Part shown: positions 12,414 to 22,776 of the stretch, in pieces | How the letters are laid out: every line of letters begins with the position of its first letter | Numbering within the stretch: position 1 is the stretch's first letter | NCBI GenBank assembly: GCA_949357655.1 | Contig: CASHTG010000015.1 | Location: 310,001 to 374,000, forward strand | Direction of reading: 5' to 3' | From: Parascedosporium putredinis | Taxonomy: Eukaryota; Ascomycota; Sordariomycetes; Microascales; Microascaceae | Length of the DNA stretch: 64,000 nt | Notes under the pieces: generated by a model | Database searches by the model: none | The model's input: only the letters and a program-made list of their open reading frames with translations | Told to the model about the DNA's origin: nothing | Position numbers and translations under genes: made by a program

Positions 12414-13525
12414 CTATTGCTGCCTCACCTGGTACCCCGTATCCGGAAGGTACAGATGCCTGTCCGCGCCCTTTGCCGTCAACACCACCATGCGGATGAC
12501 ACCGCCCGAGCTGCCATCCCACTTGATGGCCTCGGCGAGAGCGCCCTTGACGAAGTTGACGGCGTCCTTCTCCTCCATGCCCTCTTTCCAGTGCGCGTCG
12601 CAGTAACCGTAGATGTACGTCGAACCCGAACCGCCGATGGCGTATGATTGCTTGTGTAGGGATCCGCCGAGGGGAATCGAGTATACCTGGCCGCCGTGCC
12701 TTTCGTCCCAGCCGGCAATGATGAGGCCAGCACTACACATTGTGTCAGGCACCGTTAGCAAAGAAACGAGATAGAGAAAAAGCAATGCCCATTGGAAAAT
12801 TCAACAGAGGTTGTGGGTCGAGTCAAGGGGGTGGGTTCAACGAACGAGAGGTTATCCTTGTTGGAGTAGCAGATCTCCTGGAACAGCGACGCGGCCGTCT
12901 GAGTGGTGGGGGTCTGGTTGTTTACGGTGGCGTAGAGGCCGAGGTAGTACTGGACAATGTCGGCGACAGCCTGGGTGTCGGCAGCGGAGCCGGACCGACA
13001 GCACCAGATGGTGTCGTGGACTCGGGTGAGCTTGTCAGTTACTCGGTTGGCGATGTAAGCGCCGGTCGTCGTTCGGGAGTCGGCTCCTATTCAGCGTTTT
13101 CTTTTGTGAGCCAAAGATATCCAAAAGAAAGGGCGGAGGGGAGCGCTTGAGGAGAAAGAGTTGGATAACGAACCTAGGATGACGCCGTCCTTGAATGTGA
13201 CAGCCATACTACATGTCGAGGGTCAGAGGGAGTTTAACGGTGGCGAGAGAAATTTTTGCGATACATACATGGAAGTTCCGAGGCTGCCAAAACAATTGTT
13301 AGTACATCCGATCTGCTGCTTGCGACTTGGCAATGGGATCAAGGGCGCTGGGAGCTTTGAAACTTACTTGACCTCACCCTTCTTTAACCTATCCATATCG
13401 ATGTGGATGCCATCTAGCCCGCCGAGTTAGTAAACAATTCCCGCTGGCTGTAAATGGCAAAACGGCCACTGGCATATTTCGGTATTCGTACCTTCGTTGA
13501 GGTTGCCGGTCTTGGAGAAGTCCAT
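12414..13525 (-). CDS. PRE3: 20S proteasome subunit beta1 (PRE3)
   Basis: Catalytic beta1 subunit of the 20S proteasome (caspase-like activity), acting in cytosol and nucleus. Six exons on the minus strand: 13525-13492, 13413-13368, 13283-13269 (15 bp), 13208-13174, 13086-12846 and 12732-12414, summing to 690 bp (229 aa), the usual size. The propeptide ends in KKGEVNLG and the mature protein starts GTSIMAVTFKDGVILGADSR, with the catalytic Thr after the processed Gly. Later motifs are RVTDKLTRVHDTIWCCRSGS, SAADTQAVADIVQYYL, NKDNLSAGLIIAGWD, YAIGGSGSTYIYGYCD and IKWDGSSGGVIRMVVLT, all as in yeast Pre3. No frame correction is needed, unlike most neighbours. The start is the first ATG upstream of the conserved exon chain. 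A CRE-like palindrome lies 50 bp upstream. Confidence 0.96.
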
Positions 13526-13574
13526 GATGTTAAGAGTCGGTGTATATGCTCTCGGCGGTAGGGTGATGTAGCGC

Positions 13575-13592
13575 AGTCTTGACGTCAAGACT
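13575..13592. promoter_or_regulatory. 18-bp palindrome with CRE-type core upstream of PRE3
   Basis: A perfect 18-bp palindrome whose centre is TGACGTCA, the classical CRE/ATF bZIP site, 50 bp upstream of the PRE3 ATG. A bZIP factor binding here is an inference from the motif; the palindrome itself is seen directly. Confidence 0.5.
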
Positions 13593-14337
13593 AGCGGATG
13601 TCGGTTATCGGAAAACGCAAGGGTGAAAGTAAAGTCCAACTCTCGATCGTGCGATGGATGCAGTTGCAAGTTCAGCGTCGACGTTCGAGGGCGAGGGGGG
13701 GGTGTATTCGCTGGGGATTGTCAAGGCTGAGATCAAGCTTCGTTGGAGCTCCTTCGTTTTGGGTGGCAGGCAGCTCTGGGCAACGCGTTGCTAGCGAATA
13801 CATCACCGCCTTGCTTAGTCATCGACGTATTTCACGTGATAGGCTGTTTCTCAACTTGAAGCATGGCGAGTAGACCGATTGAAGCGCCCGACAAGAATTG
13901 AGTATTTAGGATGCGATGCCCGACTTTGTCAAATAGATCAGGTATGGAACCGAGGCATAAGGCCTAAATCCATATACTCACGATGAATCTTTTCCAAAGT
14001 GGTGTTTGGAGTGTGGAAATATGGTGTTGGGTGTTTTCTGTACATATCGGCGTTGTCGGCTTCACCATCTCTGGTCCCTAGCGAATTGAGCAGGAACCCA
14101 TCGACTCATGAGGGCGAGTCACCTATTTGTGTCGATACGACATGGAGAACAAAGTTTTTTTCCAATTTATTCCTGATGGTTTTACATGCCCGTGACTCCC
14201 GGTTCGCTTTGTGAATATATAATAAAAAAATAACAAAAAGAAAAACCAAAGGAAAGAGGTGGGACTAAAGTTGATTACGGTCCCAAACACCTCCTAGTTT
14301 CCATATCCTCCTCGACACAAAAAGATGCGCAAAATCC
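13593..14337. other. Intergenic between PRE3 and ERV2
   Basis: Upstream of PRE3 and downstream of the ERV2-like gene (both minus strand). A short A-rich stretch at about 14,219-14,255 may belong to the ERV2 3' end. I see no gene. Confidence 0.6.
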
Positions 14338-15111
14338 CTACTGCAACTCTGCTCTACTCTCATCCTCATCCGTGTCAGCGTCCTTCTTCTCCCCCTCGCT
14401 GCCGCTCTCGCCGTCGCCCTCGCCGCCTTCCTTGGCATGACCCTCCTCGCCGCACCCGCAGTCGTAAAAGTCGCCAATCTTGGTGCAGTCAAACTCGGGT
14501 TTGTGCAGCCTCTCGTTGACTTGGTTGTGCATGAAGCAGGCCCATCCGGCGGCGGCGTTCCTCGAACTCGTCTGCGGGGGTAGGCGGCGAGAAGCTTGCG
14601 GAAGTGGGCGGCGCAGTCGCCGCAGGGGTATAACCTCGCAAAGAGGTGGATGTAGGTCTTGAGGGCGAGGCTGTCGTCGGGTGTGGGCTTCTCGGGGAAG
14701 CGAGCCATCATGGTGTGGAATAGTTTCCAGGAAGCGCGACCAAGCTCAGCTCTGTCAGGGGAGAAGGTCAAGGGTTAGCATCTTTGCAAGGCAAGGAATC
14801 AAGAGACAAGGCCAAGAGAAGAAGAAAAAGGGAGGGGGACCAGCGTACTTGAGAGTGGCATTTTCCAATTTGGGGGCAATGGACTCGCCGCTCAAGATTC
14901 CCTTGGGGATGCCATTCACGTCGATGGTCGCCTCCTCATCCGTTACTTTTTGCTTTTCGGGAGCATGGCCGTGGGTCGCGGCAGAGACATCGACGGGAAC
15001 GGCCGGGGTAGAAAGAGCGCGGTCGGGGGAACCGGAGAAGAGGTAAAAGAGCGTGAGGCAGGCAAAGAAGCCCAGGACCAGCATGAGCGTGAAATGCTGA
15101 CGGCGGGCCAT
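14338..15111 (-). CDS. ERV2: FAD-linked sulfhydryl oxidase, ERV2 type
   Basis: Flavin-dependent thiol oxidase that makes disulfides in the ER and passes them to PDI. Exons 15111-14849 and 14751-14338; about 225 aa. The first 34 residues contain a signal anchor (LMLVLGFFACLTLFYLF), as expected for a lumen-facing Erv2 rather than mitochondrial Erv1. The Erv/ALR core follows: GRASWKLFHTMMARFPEKPT, then LYPCGDC with the redox CxxC, HFRKLLAAYP, AAAGWACFMHNQVNERL and FDCTKIGDFYDCGCG; the terminal CxC resembles yeast Erv2. The tail after it is Gly/Glu/Asp-rich. Exon 2 needs one base: the run GGGGG at 14576-14580 (+) is one short, and restoring it joins the CxxC half to the CGC half. An upstream in-frame ATG at 15168 is possible; I prefer 15111 because it puts the hydrophobic anchor at the N terminus. 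Confidence 0.92.
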
Positions 15112-15635
15112 GGCGTCGATGTGAGGAGGCGGATATGGAGGAAGTTGAGTTGAATCAACGGACGTCAAAAAACGTCAAGGCGACAAGGCGACAAGGAAGG
15201 TACTGGGGGTGTGGGGCAATCAAACCATGCAGGCCAAAAGTAAAGATGAAACAGGCACGACAACGAGACAGGAGCACGCACTGGAGAAAAGGAAAAACAC
15301 GGAAAGCAAACTAAAGAATAAGAACGAAAAATAAAATACGAGCGACCTCCCGATCCAACAAGAGACCAAACCCCCTTTAAAAACCATGTGCGAGCCAGAA
15401 GATTGCGACGGCCAATGGCCAAAGCCAGAACGGTAGTGTGTCCAAAAAGGAGCAGGCCTCGATCTGGACAGTCGATCATCAGCAAAGGTGTCTTTTGACT
15501 TAATTACGTGGGGCGATTCTTTGACGAATCGTTCGAGCTCATCGACCAATGGGACGCAGCCGGTTCGAGCCGTCTCTTGCAACCAACATCCATCCAAACG
15601 ACGACATGTACGATTTGGAGCGCGGGGCGACGAGT
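15112..15635. other. Upstream region of ERV2 and 3' side of finger gene B
   Basis: The + strand is A/G-rich (minus strand pyrimidine-rich) from about 15,160 to 15,360, as expected for the ERV2 promoter/leader. No separate gene seen. Confidence 0.5.
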
Positions 15636-18052
15636 TCAGGACACCATTCTTGGCGAGTCCGAGTCTGAGGGGTTGGAATCTAGGAGATAGGCGTCACTCC
15701 CATAGAGATTAAAATTTTGCTGCAACCCGGCAGAGGAGTCACCACCGAAGTGTCTATCACTGCCAACCGGTGGCAGGGTCCCTTCGAACCATTCAGTCCC
15801 GTGGGGCTCACACATCTGGTCCGGCGCCAAATGTTGATATTCGTAACTCAACAATGGCTCGGGGTGAATCTGCTCCGAGGGGACCGACGTCCGCAGAGTG
15901 GAGGCGGTTTGGGCCTCCGTGTCCAGCCACCCGCTCCGCTCCGAGGTACAGTCCGACGTTGAGCCGGGGTGTGGATACGTTGCCGGGACCCCGAAATTCT
16001 CGCCGGGCAACCCAAACCTAGGATTCTGGGGCTGCGGCCAACCCGGACCCCCTTCGCTCGTGGGGTGTTGCTCCTGTGACAGGGTTTGCACCTGCAGCGT
16101 CGGCTCGGCGTGCCAAGTCGGCAGCCCAGCCGGCATAATAGCTTGGTCCTGGTGTACTCCCTGCTGCCAATAGTATCCCGAAGCTGTAATTTGATGCTGA
16201 AGCACGCTCTGATCGTGAGCCGCAGGCTGTGAGTCTTGGGGGTGTGTCAGCAAATCGGACAACATATCCACGTCCTCCTGTGCCGAAGCTGTAACTAGAT
16301 GCTGAGGCACACCCGGATCGTGCGCCGCAGGCTGTAAGTCTTGGGGGCGTGCCAGCAAATTGGGCAACATATCCACGTCCTCCTGTGCCGAAGCTGTAAC
16401 TAGATGCTGAGGCACACCCGGATCGTGCGCCGCAGGCTGTAAGTCTTGGGGGCGTGCCAGCAAATTGGGCAACATATCCACGTCCTCCTGTGCCGAAGCT
16501 GTAACTAGATGCTGAGGCACACCTGATCGCGCGCCGCACGCTGTAAGGCTTGGCGGCGAGCTTGGAGGCGTGACAACAACTCGGGCAACTTATCCACGTC
16601 CACGTCTTGTTCTCCGCTGCCCATCAAAACCGCCCTGAGCCGGTTGATGAGATCCTTGCGAATGGCGGCTATCTTTGCTTGCTGACCCCAGCCCCAAGAT
16701 GGTCCCGAATTATCGGTTTCAGGTATCTCTTTATCTTGCATTCGACCCATTCGATTGACTCGGGGCTAGGCACCTTCACGTAATCTTGCGAAAGCCCCGG
16801 ATCCCCGGTGGCTGGTATTAGCTTTCATCTCGCGTCATTATATTTCCGTATAACTTACAGGGATCAACTTCGCTAGCTCCCTCCTTCGGCTTGTGGATGA
16901 GGCAGTAAATTTCGAGCCACTTTGCCACCTTGTCCCCCGTTTGTTCAATCCCATTAAGCATTTCCCACGTGATGTGCTTTTATGCGCCCTTACAAGATGC
17001 TGTCTACATCGGTGAGGAAAATTAGACGCTCCTTCTCACAAAAAGAGACGGGGGAGGGGAGAGGGAGAAGGGGATAAAGGGAGGCAGGGGGTTGCGTACC
17101 TGATCCGCGATACGTCGTACCGATCCGTCGGGGTAACAAGACAAATATCCTCGAGGAATTCGGCTGAATGTCTTATGCTAAACGGACAGGCCAGGTTACG
17201 CTTTTGATTTGCTTCACCTCCTCCGTCAACCAGCATGGCACCGCCAGGTTCATCTTGGTCATCGTCGTCTTCATCGTCGTCGTCGTCGTCGTCGTCTTCA
17301 TCGTCGTCGTCGTCTTCATCGTCGTCGTCGTCTTCATCGTCGTCGTCGTCTTCATCGTTGTCGTCGTCTTCGTCGTCGCCGTCGCCGTCATCCCCTCCAT
17401 GGGGCTCGCTTTGTTGACTGCGGTGCGCCGCGTTGCTCGCCGGGCGGGTAGGCCTCTGATGTACACGCGTGTCATGGTATTGACCACCGTTACCGCGGCC
17501 TGCCGGTCTCGAACGGATGCCCTGACTAGCGGAAAAGTCGACGTCCGACAACTGAGGGTGGCCCGAGGCTGCTGAGAGCCCATCCGAGGGTGCATCTTTT
17601 ACGCGGCCAAGCTTGACCGCCGGCGACTCTGCCTCCCTCACCCGCCGAGGGTGTAGGAAACAAGCCCTAATAGACAAGGCCTTGGTCGCCAAGTTCACCA
17701 GGAGATCCCAGGCGAGGGATGTCCGTAAGACGGACACGACGGCGGAGACGATGTACTGGCAGAGGAGGAGATTCCCAAGTTGAATCAGAAAACCGGAGGC
17801 CGCCCCCTCGCTCCGCTCCAAGATGTTTAGCGTGCCATCTTGGCGCACCGAAGGAGCGGCATAGGCGGCTTGCGTGTCGATATCGCCTTGAGCCGCAGTC
17901 TCGCCCAGGTGTTCATCGCACAGCGTGGGAGTCGAGGAAGTCGAGGAAGTGGTTTGGCCGTGATGGGCAGCCGAGGCGGTTGGGTCACGAGGCCCAAAGG
18001 GTCCCGGTTCAGGGATTCCAACCTGGGACCCATATGGACATGGGGGCCCCAC
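15636..18052 (-). CDS. Fungal C2H2-like finger protein, gene B
   Basis: Member of a large fungal family of unknown function whose core is LACPF...C...HLxRxH followed by a KWxEIYxLI segment. Exons 18052-17100, 17003-16859 and 16811-15636; about 758 aa. In order: a Ser/Thr-rich N terminus, a hydrophobic stretch (about residues 90-135), an Asp/Glu tract (about 221-265, coded by the triplet repeat at 17258-17392), NLACPF (Cys about 288) with a second Cys in EDIC, QHLVRAHK, then HITWEMLNGIEQTGDKVAKW and LEIYCLIHKP, and a C terminus with three 35-aa repeats and a Gln/Pro/Ser-rich tail. The CxxC-H-C unit seen in gene A after the RxH helix is absent. Three bases must be restored (AAAA 16978-16981; AAA 16674-16676; GG 16522-16523, runs on the coding strand); with them every exon phase closes. 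The start is uncertain, since no homologous N terminus is recognised. DNA or RNA binding is possible but unproven. Confidence 0.65.
16177..16600. repeat. 105-bp tandem repeat inside gene B
   Basis: Two near-identical 105-bp units begin at 16282 and 16387, a third at 16492 diverges, and a degenerate unit precedes them at about 16177. The period is a multiple of three, so each unit adds 35 residues (PQHLVTASAQEDVDMLPNLL and following). The same motif occurs once, more diverged, at the junction with the preceding domain (DVDKLPELLSRLQ), which suggests the array grew from that ancestral copy. Confidence 0.9.
17258..17392. repeat. CGT/CGA triplet repeat coding an acidic tract
   Basis: About 135 bp of imperfect (TCG)n on +, reading as Asp and Glu codons in gene B on the minus strand (about 45 acidic residues) just before the finger. 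On + it opens a meaningless poly-Ser frame. Confidence 0.9.
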
Positions 18053-20772
18053 AGGTCGGGAACAGTTCGAGTCACGGTATCAGACGGATGCTTGGGGGCC
18101 GAGATCCCGGCCCCCAAGACTCGCCCTCCGCAGTTTTGTCCGCTAGAATGCCTCCATCGATGGGGGCGGTTCGAGACTTTGCCATGACCCGATGCGGAGG
18201 TTCGTTGGTCCGGGCCTTGGCCTTGGAGAAGGAGTGTAAGGTCTCTGGAATCAAAGTAGAGAAGGCGCCATGGCCAACGGAGACGGTTTGCCGTCGTAAG
18301 GTCTCCATCGTGTTTCTAACTTCCGACTCACATCCCCGCGTAGAAGTGGATGACTTAGGCGGCACAAAGAACAAGAAAGAATAAAGGGGACAAAGCGGGA
18401 TGAATCAACTCTATATGTAATGATCGTAAGAGAATGGAAGGCAAAGACTGAGCGGAGAGGAGACTAGCCATGCTTGAACTGACGACCCGAGTCTACGCCG
18501 CGCATTGGCTGCACCGGCGCGTAGTGCGTGGCAGCGACGACAGTTAGGCTCGGAAAAGTTTCGCCTAGCGCCTCCAGATGCCAGGCCCGTCGTAGGATTC
18601 AAGTTTGTTATCCTCCCGCGCCTGTTCAATTGTCATTCTTGGAAGATGGCGCACCCAGTGGTATTGCGATTCGTGTCCTGCCCACCTTTATTCAACTTTT
18701 ACATCCGACACAAGAATGCCTCGACCACTTAGATTGGGCAAAGATCATGGAATAATACATCTCCCAGTCCTATGAACACAAGTTGACCACACGCCTGACT
18801 TGGTTCTCCGGATACACACCCGGGTAGCACGTCCGCACCCCCGGATGTGGAGAGCATAGGCCACTCAAACCTGTAGTGGTCTTCGTGCTGCGGACGGCTG
18901 GACAGTGCCTAGGGCCGCCGCGCAAAAGTGTCGTCTTGCCTCCTTTTCCACACATACAAGACTGCCCACTGGTTCAACCCTTTTATTCTTGGAATCACTT
19001 CTCTTCTTGAGGGAAAAGGAAAGAGGGGAAAACTTGAAAGGGGCGGAGCGGCCTCTGCCCCAAGCTGCAGAGTGGCCAGCGAGAAAGAAACCGGAGCCAA
19101 GGTTGATCGGCCTCGCTGTGTCTAAAACCACCACCAGCCAGTCGGTATGCTCCGGCGGCGAGCACCTTGTTGACCTCGCCGTTTCCACGTCGGTCAAGAA
19201 GCAGAAGTCTCCTTGGTCCCAAAGCTTTTTTTTTTTCTTCTTCTTTTCTAAGGTTTCTGTTTCTGCCACCATTTCATTTCAACACCAAGGCGCGGTCCAC
19301 ATTGGTGTGCAGGATTTCTCGTCTGCGATTAATGGCCCAAGGCGCAGAAGATGGAGATGCCACTGCGCCAAGCACTAGAACTACTCAACGAATGTGCAAC
19401 CACCCGGAGTGAGCCAAGGTGAGCAGGCGGTGCTCATTCATTAGGTGCCCATTTCTAGCCCCTTTGCCAACGAGGGCTACACATTACCTACACGGCTACA
19501 CGGAAACCAGGCAAACCATGATTAGCTCTATTCTAGTATGGGCCTAACTCTCCGGATGTGACGATCTCAAAGAAGCGGAGAGCTCCGGCCGCCAAAGTGG
19601 AAGATTTCCGCCAAAGTTGCGAGTAGGAGAGGGGCAAGGAAGGGCGTCAATGTTCCGCGGCGTAACTTCACCATTTGACGATTGTAATTTTCCAGCCCAC
19701 CTACATACCCAAGGGTGCAAATTTAGAGCCCCCACAAGTCAGGCGGTTGCGCACAAGGGCAGCCAGAATTCGAATCCGAGAGTAAATGTAAATGTAATAA
19801 TCGTCAGTGGCCGCCTATTGGCAGTGGTTCGCCCCTCCGGCTCGGCGGTGCTGTCAGGGCGTCCCCGGGATGATTGGTAGTTCGTCAAGTGAGTTTTTAT
19901 GTCTGCATGTGCTCGCAAGTCTCTCTACCTCAGTACCCTCTCAAAAGTAAGGAGGATGGGCGGGGAGGAAGGAAATAGGGGAAAAGAAGCAATAAACCAG
20001 GACACATGGACGTACATCTCCTAGAAGGATTTTGGTGTAGTCTCCCGTCAAGCCTTGATCTTCACATTCACTGACTGCGTCTTGGCATTTTTAGTCAGCC
20101 TCGTTTGCGTGGGGGCTCGGCAAGACTAGGCAAGATGTCGAGATTCCCTTGAGGGCGGAAAGCGCTCGAGTGGGCAGGAATCGCATCATCGGTCTAAATC
20201 GCCGCCGTGTCTGACATGCGCACACGTGCGTTCAACTGGGAGCTTTTTCGGGTCGCTCGAGCCCATGTTTCCCGCTGGCGAAATGACGGGGCCGGCGAGA
20301 TTCGGCGCGGGCGAGGCAAAGAAATGCGCCATTGTTTGGGTGTAGGGGTGAAGCTATCACGGAAGACCATGGACAATTTTCAAATGTCGAGCATGGGTGT
20401 AATTTCCATTCGGCATTTCTCGCGCAGAGAATTCGTTGCGAACGGCGATGTAGCTACAGGATAGTATCAAGAGCCCCTAGCCTGGGCTATGTGAGGAAAG
20501 AGGGTAATGGCATATCAGGTATCCATAGCGAGAGACCTAAGATGGATCGTTGTAGGTGGGAAGGTCAGTCAAAGTCTTCACCACACTAACTTTGTCCTCT
20601 GTAGGCTGGGTATGGGAAGCTTCCTTTCAATTCTTCTTTTTTTCCACTTTCAATCTAGCTCCTCTTCCCATTGTGTTGTCTCGTCCCAAGGTCAATTTTG
20701 GGCGTGCGGTATGGAGGGTGCTCTTCGAAATACTTGTACAAGTAGAACAATTAAGCTGTTGTCGCCTCAGTC

Positions 20773-20822
20773 AGAGCTCCAGTGCTAGAGCTCTAGTGCC
20801 AGAGCTCCAGTGCCAGAGCTCC
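20773..20822. repeat. 14-bp tandem repeat, 3.6 copies
   Basis: Unit AGAGCTCCAGTGCC, with single-base variants, ending just before the tRNA-Arg-like relic. Each unit contains an AGCTC/GAGCT core. Confidence 0.85.
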
Positions 20823-20842
20823 ATCAAATGCATGATGATGCA

Positions 20843-20930
20843 TCCGTTGTGGCCTAACTGGATAAGGATGGTCTAGACCATCCGCGCACGCCTTCCCGGA
20901 TTGGGGGTGCATGTTCGGTTCGATGGGTCC
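20843..20930 (+). pseudogene. tRNA-Arg-like relic
   Basis: Positions 20850-20861 read TGGCCTAACTGG, an exact match to the pol III A-box consensus, and continue GATAAGG as in fungal tRNA-Arg. A B-box-like GGTTCGATGGG sits at 20917-20927. Between them is a perfect 18-bp palindrome (20866-20883) instead of a normal anticodon arm, and I find no 3' acceptor strand able to pair with the 5' end. I therefore read it as a degenerate tRNA or tRNA-derived element, not a working gene. Confidence 0.35.
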
Positions 20931-22026
20931 TGGCTCCGGCGCTCAACATCATTGATTGATGATAGCCGGGCACGGGGGATGTTCAAATATCAACATGTTT
21001 GCACTGCCATCGGGAGCGAGGACAGGCCAAAAACAAAAACCATGCAGGTCCGTGCATGTGCACGCACCCAAGCAAGTTGTCGCACAACTCCTTCCATCTG
21101 GATCCTTCTTTTGTTATGTTTCCTTGAGAGCATTGAACCATTCATTTGATAGGCTGCGCGGCTGTGCACGAATAGAAATGAGAGGGTGGCATTCCACCTA
21201 GGCGTTGAGCTGAAGTTGCAAAGTTGTCAGGGTGGCGAGGGTGAATGGTGTGTCTCTATTGTTCGCATCGGACATGGTTGTCTGCTGCCATCGTCAGGAC
21301 CAAGTTGGATTTTTCGGCGTTGACCAAGTTGATGCCTACGGGACCCAACCCCCATTACTTTACTTTGTGTTGCACTGCCTTAGCCAACGCGATGGAAATA
21401 ACAAGTCAATCGAGAAGGGAGAAGACAGGTGGGGGAGGGGGAAATGGATATGTTCCAATGTTTCGGTTATGTCGCGCACTCTAGCTTCTTGCTTTCGGCA
21501 CCGAGGTTTTTGTTTTTCATGGTTACATGTATTTAATAGATTGAATAAAAGCTTGAACGAAACCACAGACTAATAAAAAGGAGTATCCATCCACTTGTCA
21601 GATGCAATGTTCTCTCCCCGTTCCTCTCTCTCGTCACTCCCTCGGTACGATTCGCAATCTCAGATCTTGTGACCCTACATCTCCGCGTCCCAATGCCCAG
21701 AATCTCTATCTTCTCTCTCAATCCCTTTTATAGCATCTCCCGTTTCTCGCATCGGCCGGCTGGGCCATTTTTGCTAAGGTCGTCCTCTCTGTTGTTTGCT
21801 GTGTGGTGTGTGTGTGGGGTGGTGGTGGTGGCGGTGGTGGCGGTGGTGGAGCTTGGGCCAGGCCAGCCCAAGCTTTGGAACTAGAAGACTAGAACAGTTG
21901 AGGGCAGTGTTACAATTGATGCGAGGTGAGAGTATGCGTGGACAAGTGGACAGTGCTGATTGTCTCAAGAAGTTCCATTCGAGACTTGGGGACATTGTTC
22001 CGCGGGGGTGATAGGGTTCATAGAGT

Positions 22027-22100
22027 TAAAGGGAAAAAAAAGAAAGAAAGAAAGGAAAAGAGGAAGAAGAGGAAAAGAGGAAAAAAAAAAAAAAAAAAAA
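22027..22100. repeat. A/G-rich tract with long A run
   Basis: GAAAG/GGAAA repeats followed by about 19 A. It could be a retroposon tail, but no element body is recognised upstream. Confidence 0.7.
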
Positions 22101-22245
22101 GGCCTCCTCTCCCTTTCTCTTCAACGGATTCGCCTGTCCATACTTCAAGGTTGTCGCTATGGTCCTCCGGCCGGCGACCCAACATCGATCTTCAAATCCC
22201 GTGGCGCGTGCCAGTCAATACAGACAAGACGGGAGCGGAGTGACA

Positions 22246-22776
22246 CTACTTGAAAGACCCGGTTTCATCGGACAAGACGTCTAATACGTCGCGATCGAAC
22301 TCGGCCGGCCCAGGGACTCTGATGATGCCCACCGCATCAGTTCGCATAACATCCGCATAGGACTGTGCTGACAGATTGGTAGCAGAAGGCACGCCCGAAT
22401 ATATTCCCGAAGGCGGCCCCGGATTTACTTCGTGGTTGACGTCGTCTCCCAGAGGGAGTCGGCTGGAGGTCGAAATGGTGGTTGTGGGACTGGCTGCGAC
22501 GGAAGCGGAAGGGGCTGACGACTGTTCTTCATTCCGTGGCTCAGTGGATTGGGTGGATCCGAGATGGCAGGAGCCGCCCAAAGGCAGATTAGCTGGGTCG
22601 GCGTTTTCTGGAAGCGACGGGCTGGGGTGCGGGAACCCGTGCTCCACCACGGTATGTTCCATCGGAGGGAGGTGCGACACCCGAGGTGCCACGGAGCTAT
22701 CGGGAGAATCGGGTCCTGACATGTCGACGAGGTTTTCTTGGTCTATTCGGGTCGTGGTGACTTGGTCAAGAGGCAT
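22246..22776 (-). CDS. Low-complexity ORF, doubtful gene
   Basis: An uninterrupted 176-codon ORF rich in Pro, Ser and acidic residues, beginning MPLDQVTTTRIDQENLVDMS and ending DRDVLDVLSDETGSFK. I recognise no domain. Its composition resembles the disordered C-terminal tails of finger genes A and B on the same strand, so it may be a small gene or the detached tail of a third, decayed copy. No upstream exon could be joined in frame; the ATG at 22776 is simply the first in the ORF. Confidence 0.3.
   Translation of the reverse strand: MPLDQVTTTRIDQENLVDMSGPDSPDSSVAPRVSHLPPMEHTVVEHGFPHPSPSLPENADPANLPLGGSCHLGSTQSTEPRNEEQSSAPSASVAASPTTTISTSSRLPLGDDVNHEVNPGPPSGIYSGVPSATNLSAQSYADVMRTDAVGIIRVPGPAEFDRDVLDVLSDETGSFK

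Larger units (their letters stand above)
18053..22245. other. Intergenic, 4.2 kb
   Basis: No convincing gene. It contains a 14-bp tandem repeat (20,773-20,822), a tRNA-Arg-like relic (20,843-20,930), a GGT/GGC repeat near 21,819-21,850 and an A/G-rich tract ending in a long A run at about 22,027-22,100. ORFs up to about 157 codons are present but have no domain and overlap on both strands. Confidence 0.5.

Noticed and set aside
16018..16539. 173-codon minus ORF reading CASASSYSFGTGGRG repeats
   Set aside because: An alternative frame of the 105-bp tandem repeat; the frame joined to the finger domain is the PQHLVTASAQ one.
17235..17417. Poly-Ser + ORF
   Set aside because: Antisense of the Asp/Glu tract of gene B.
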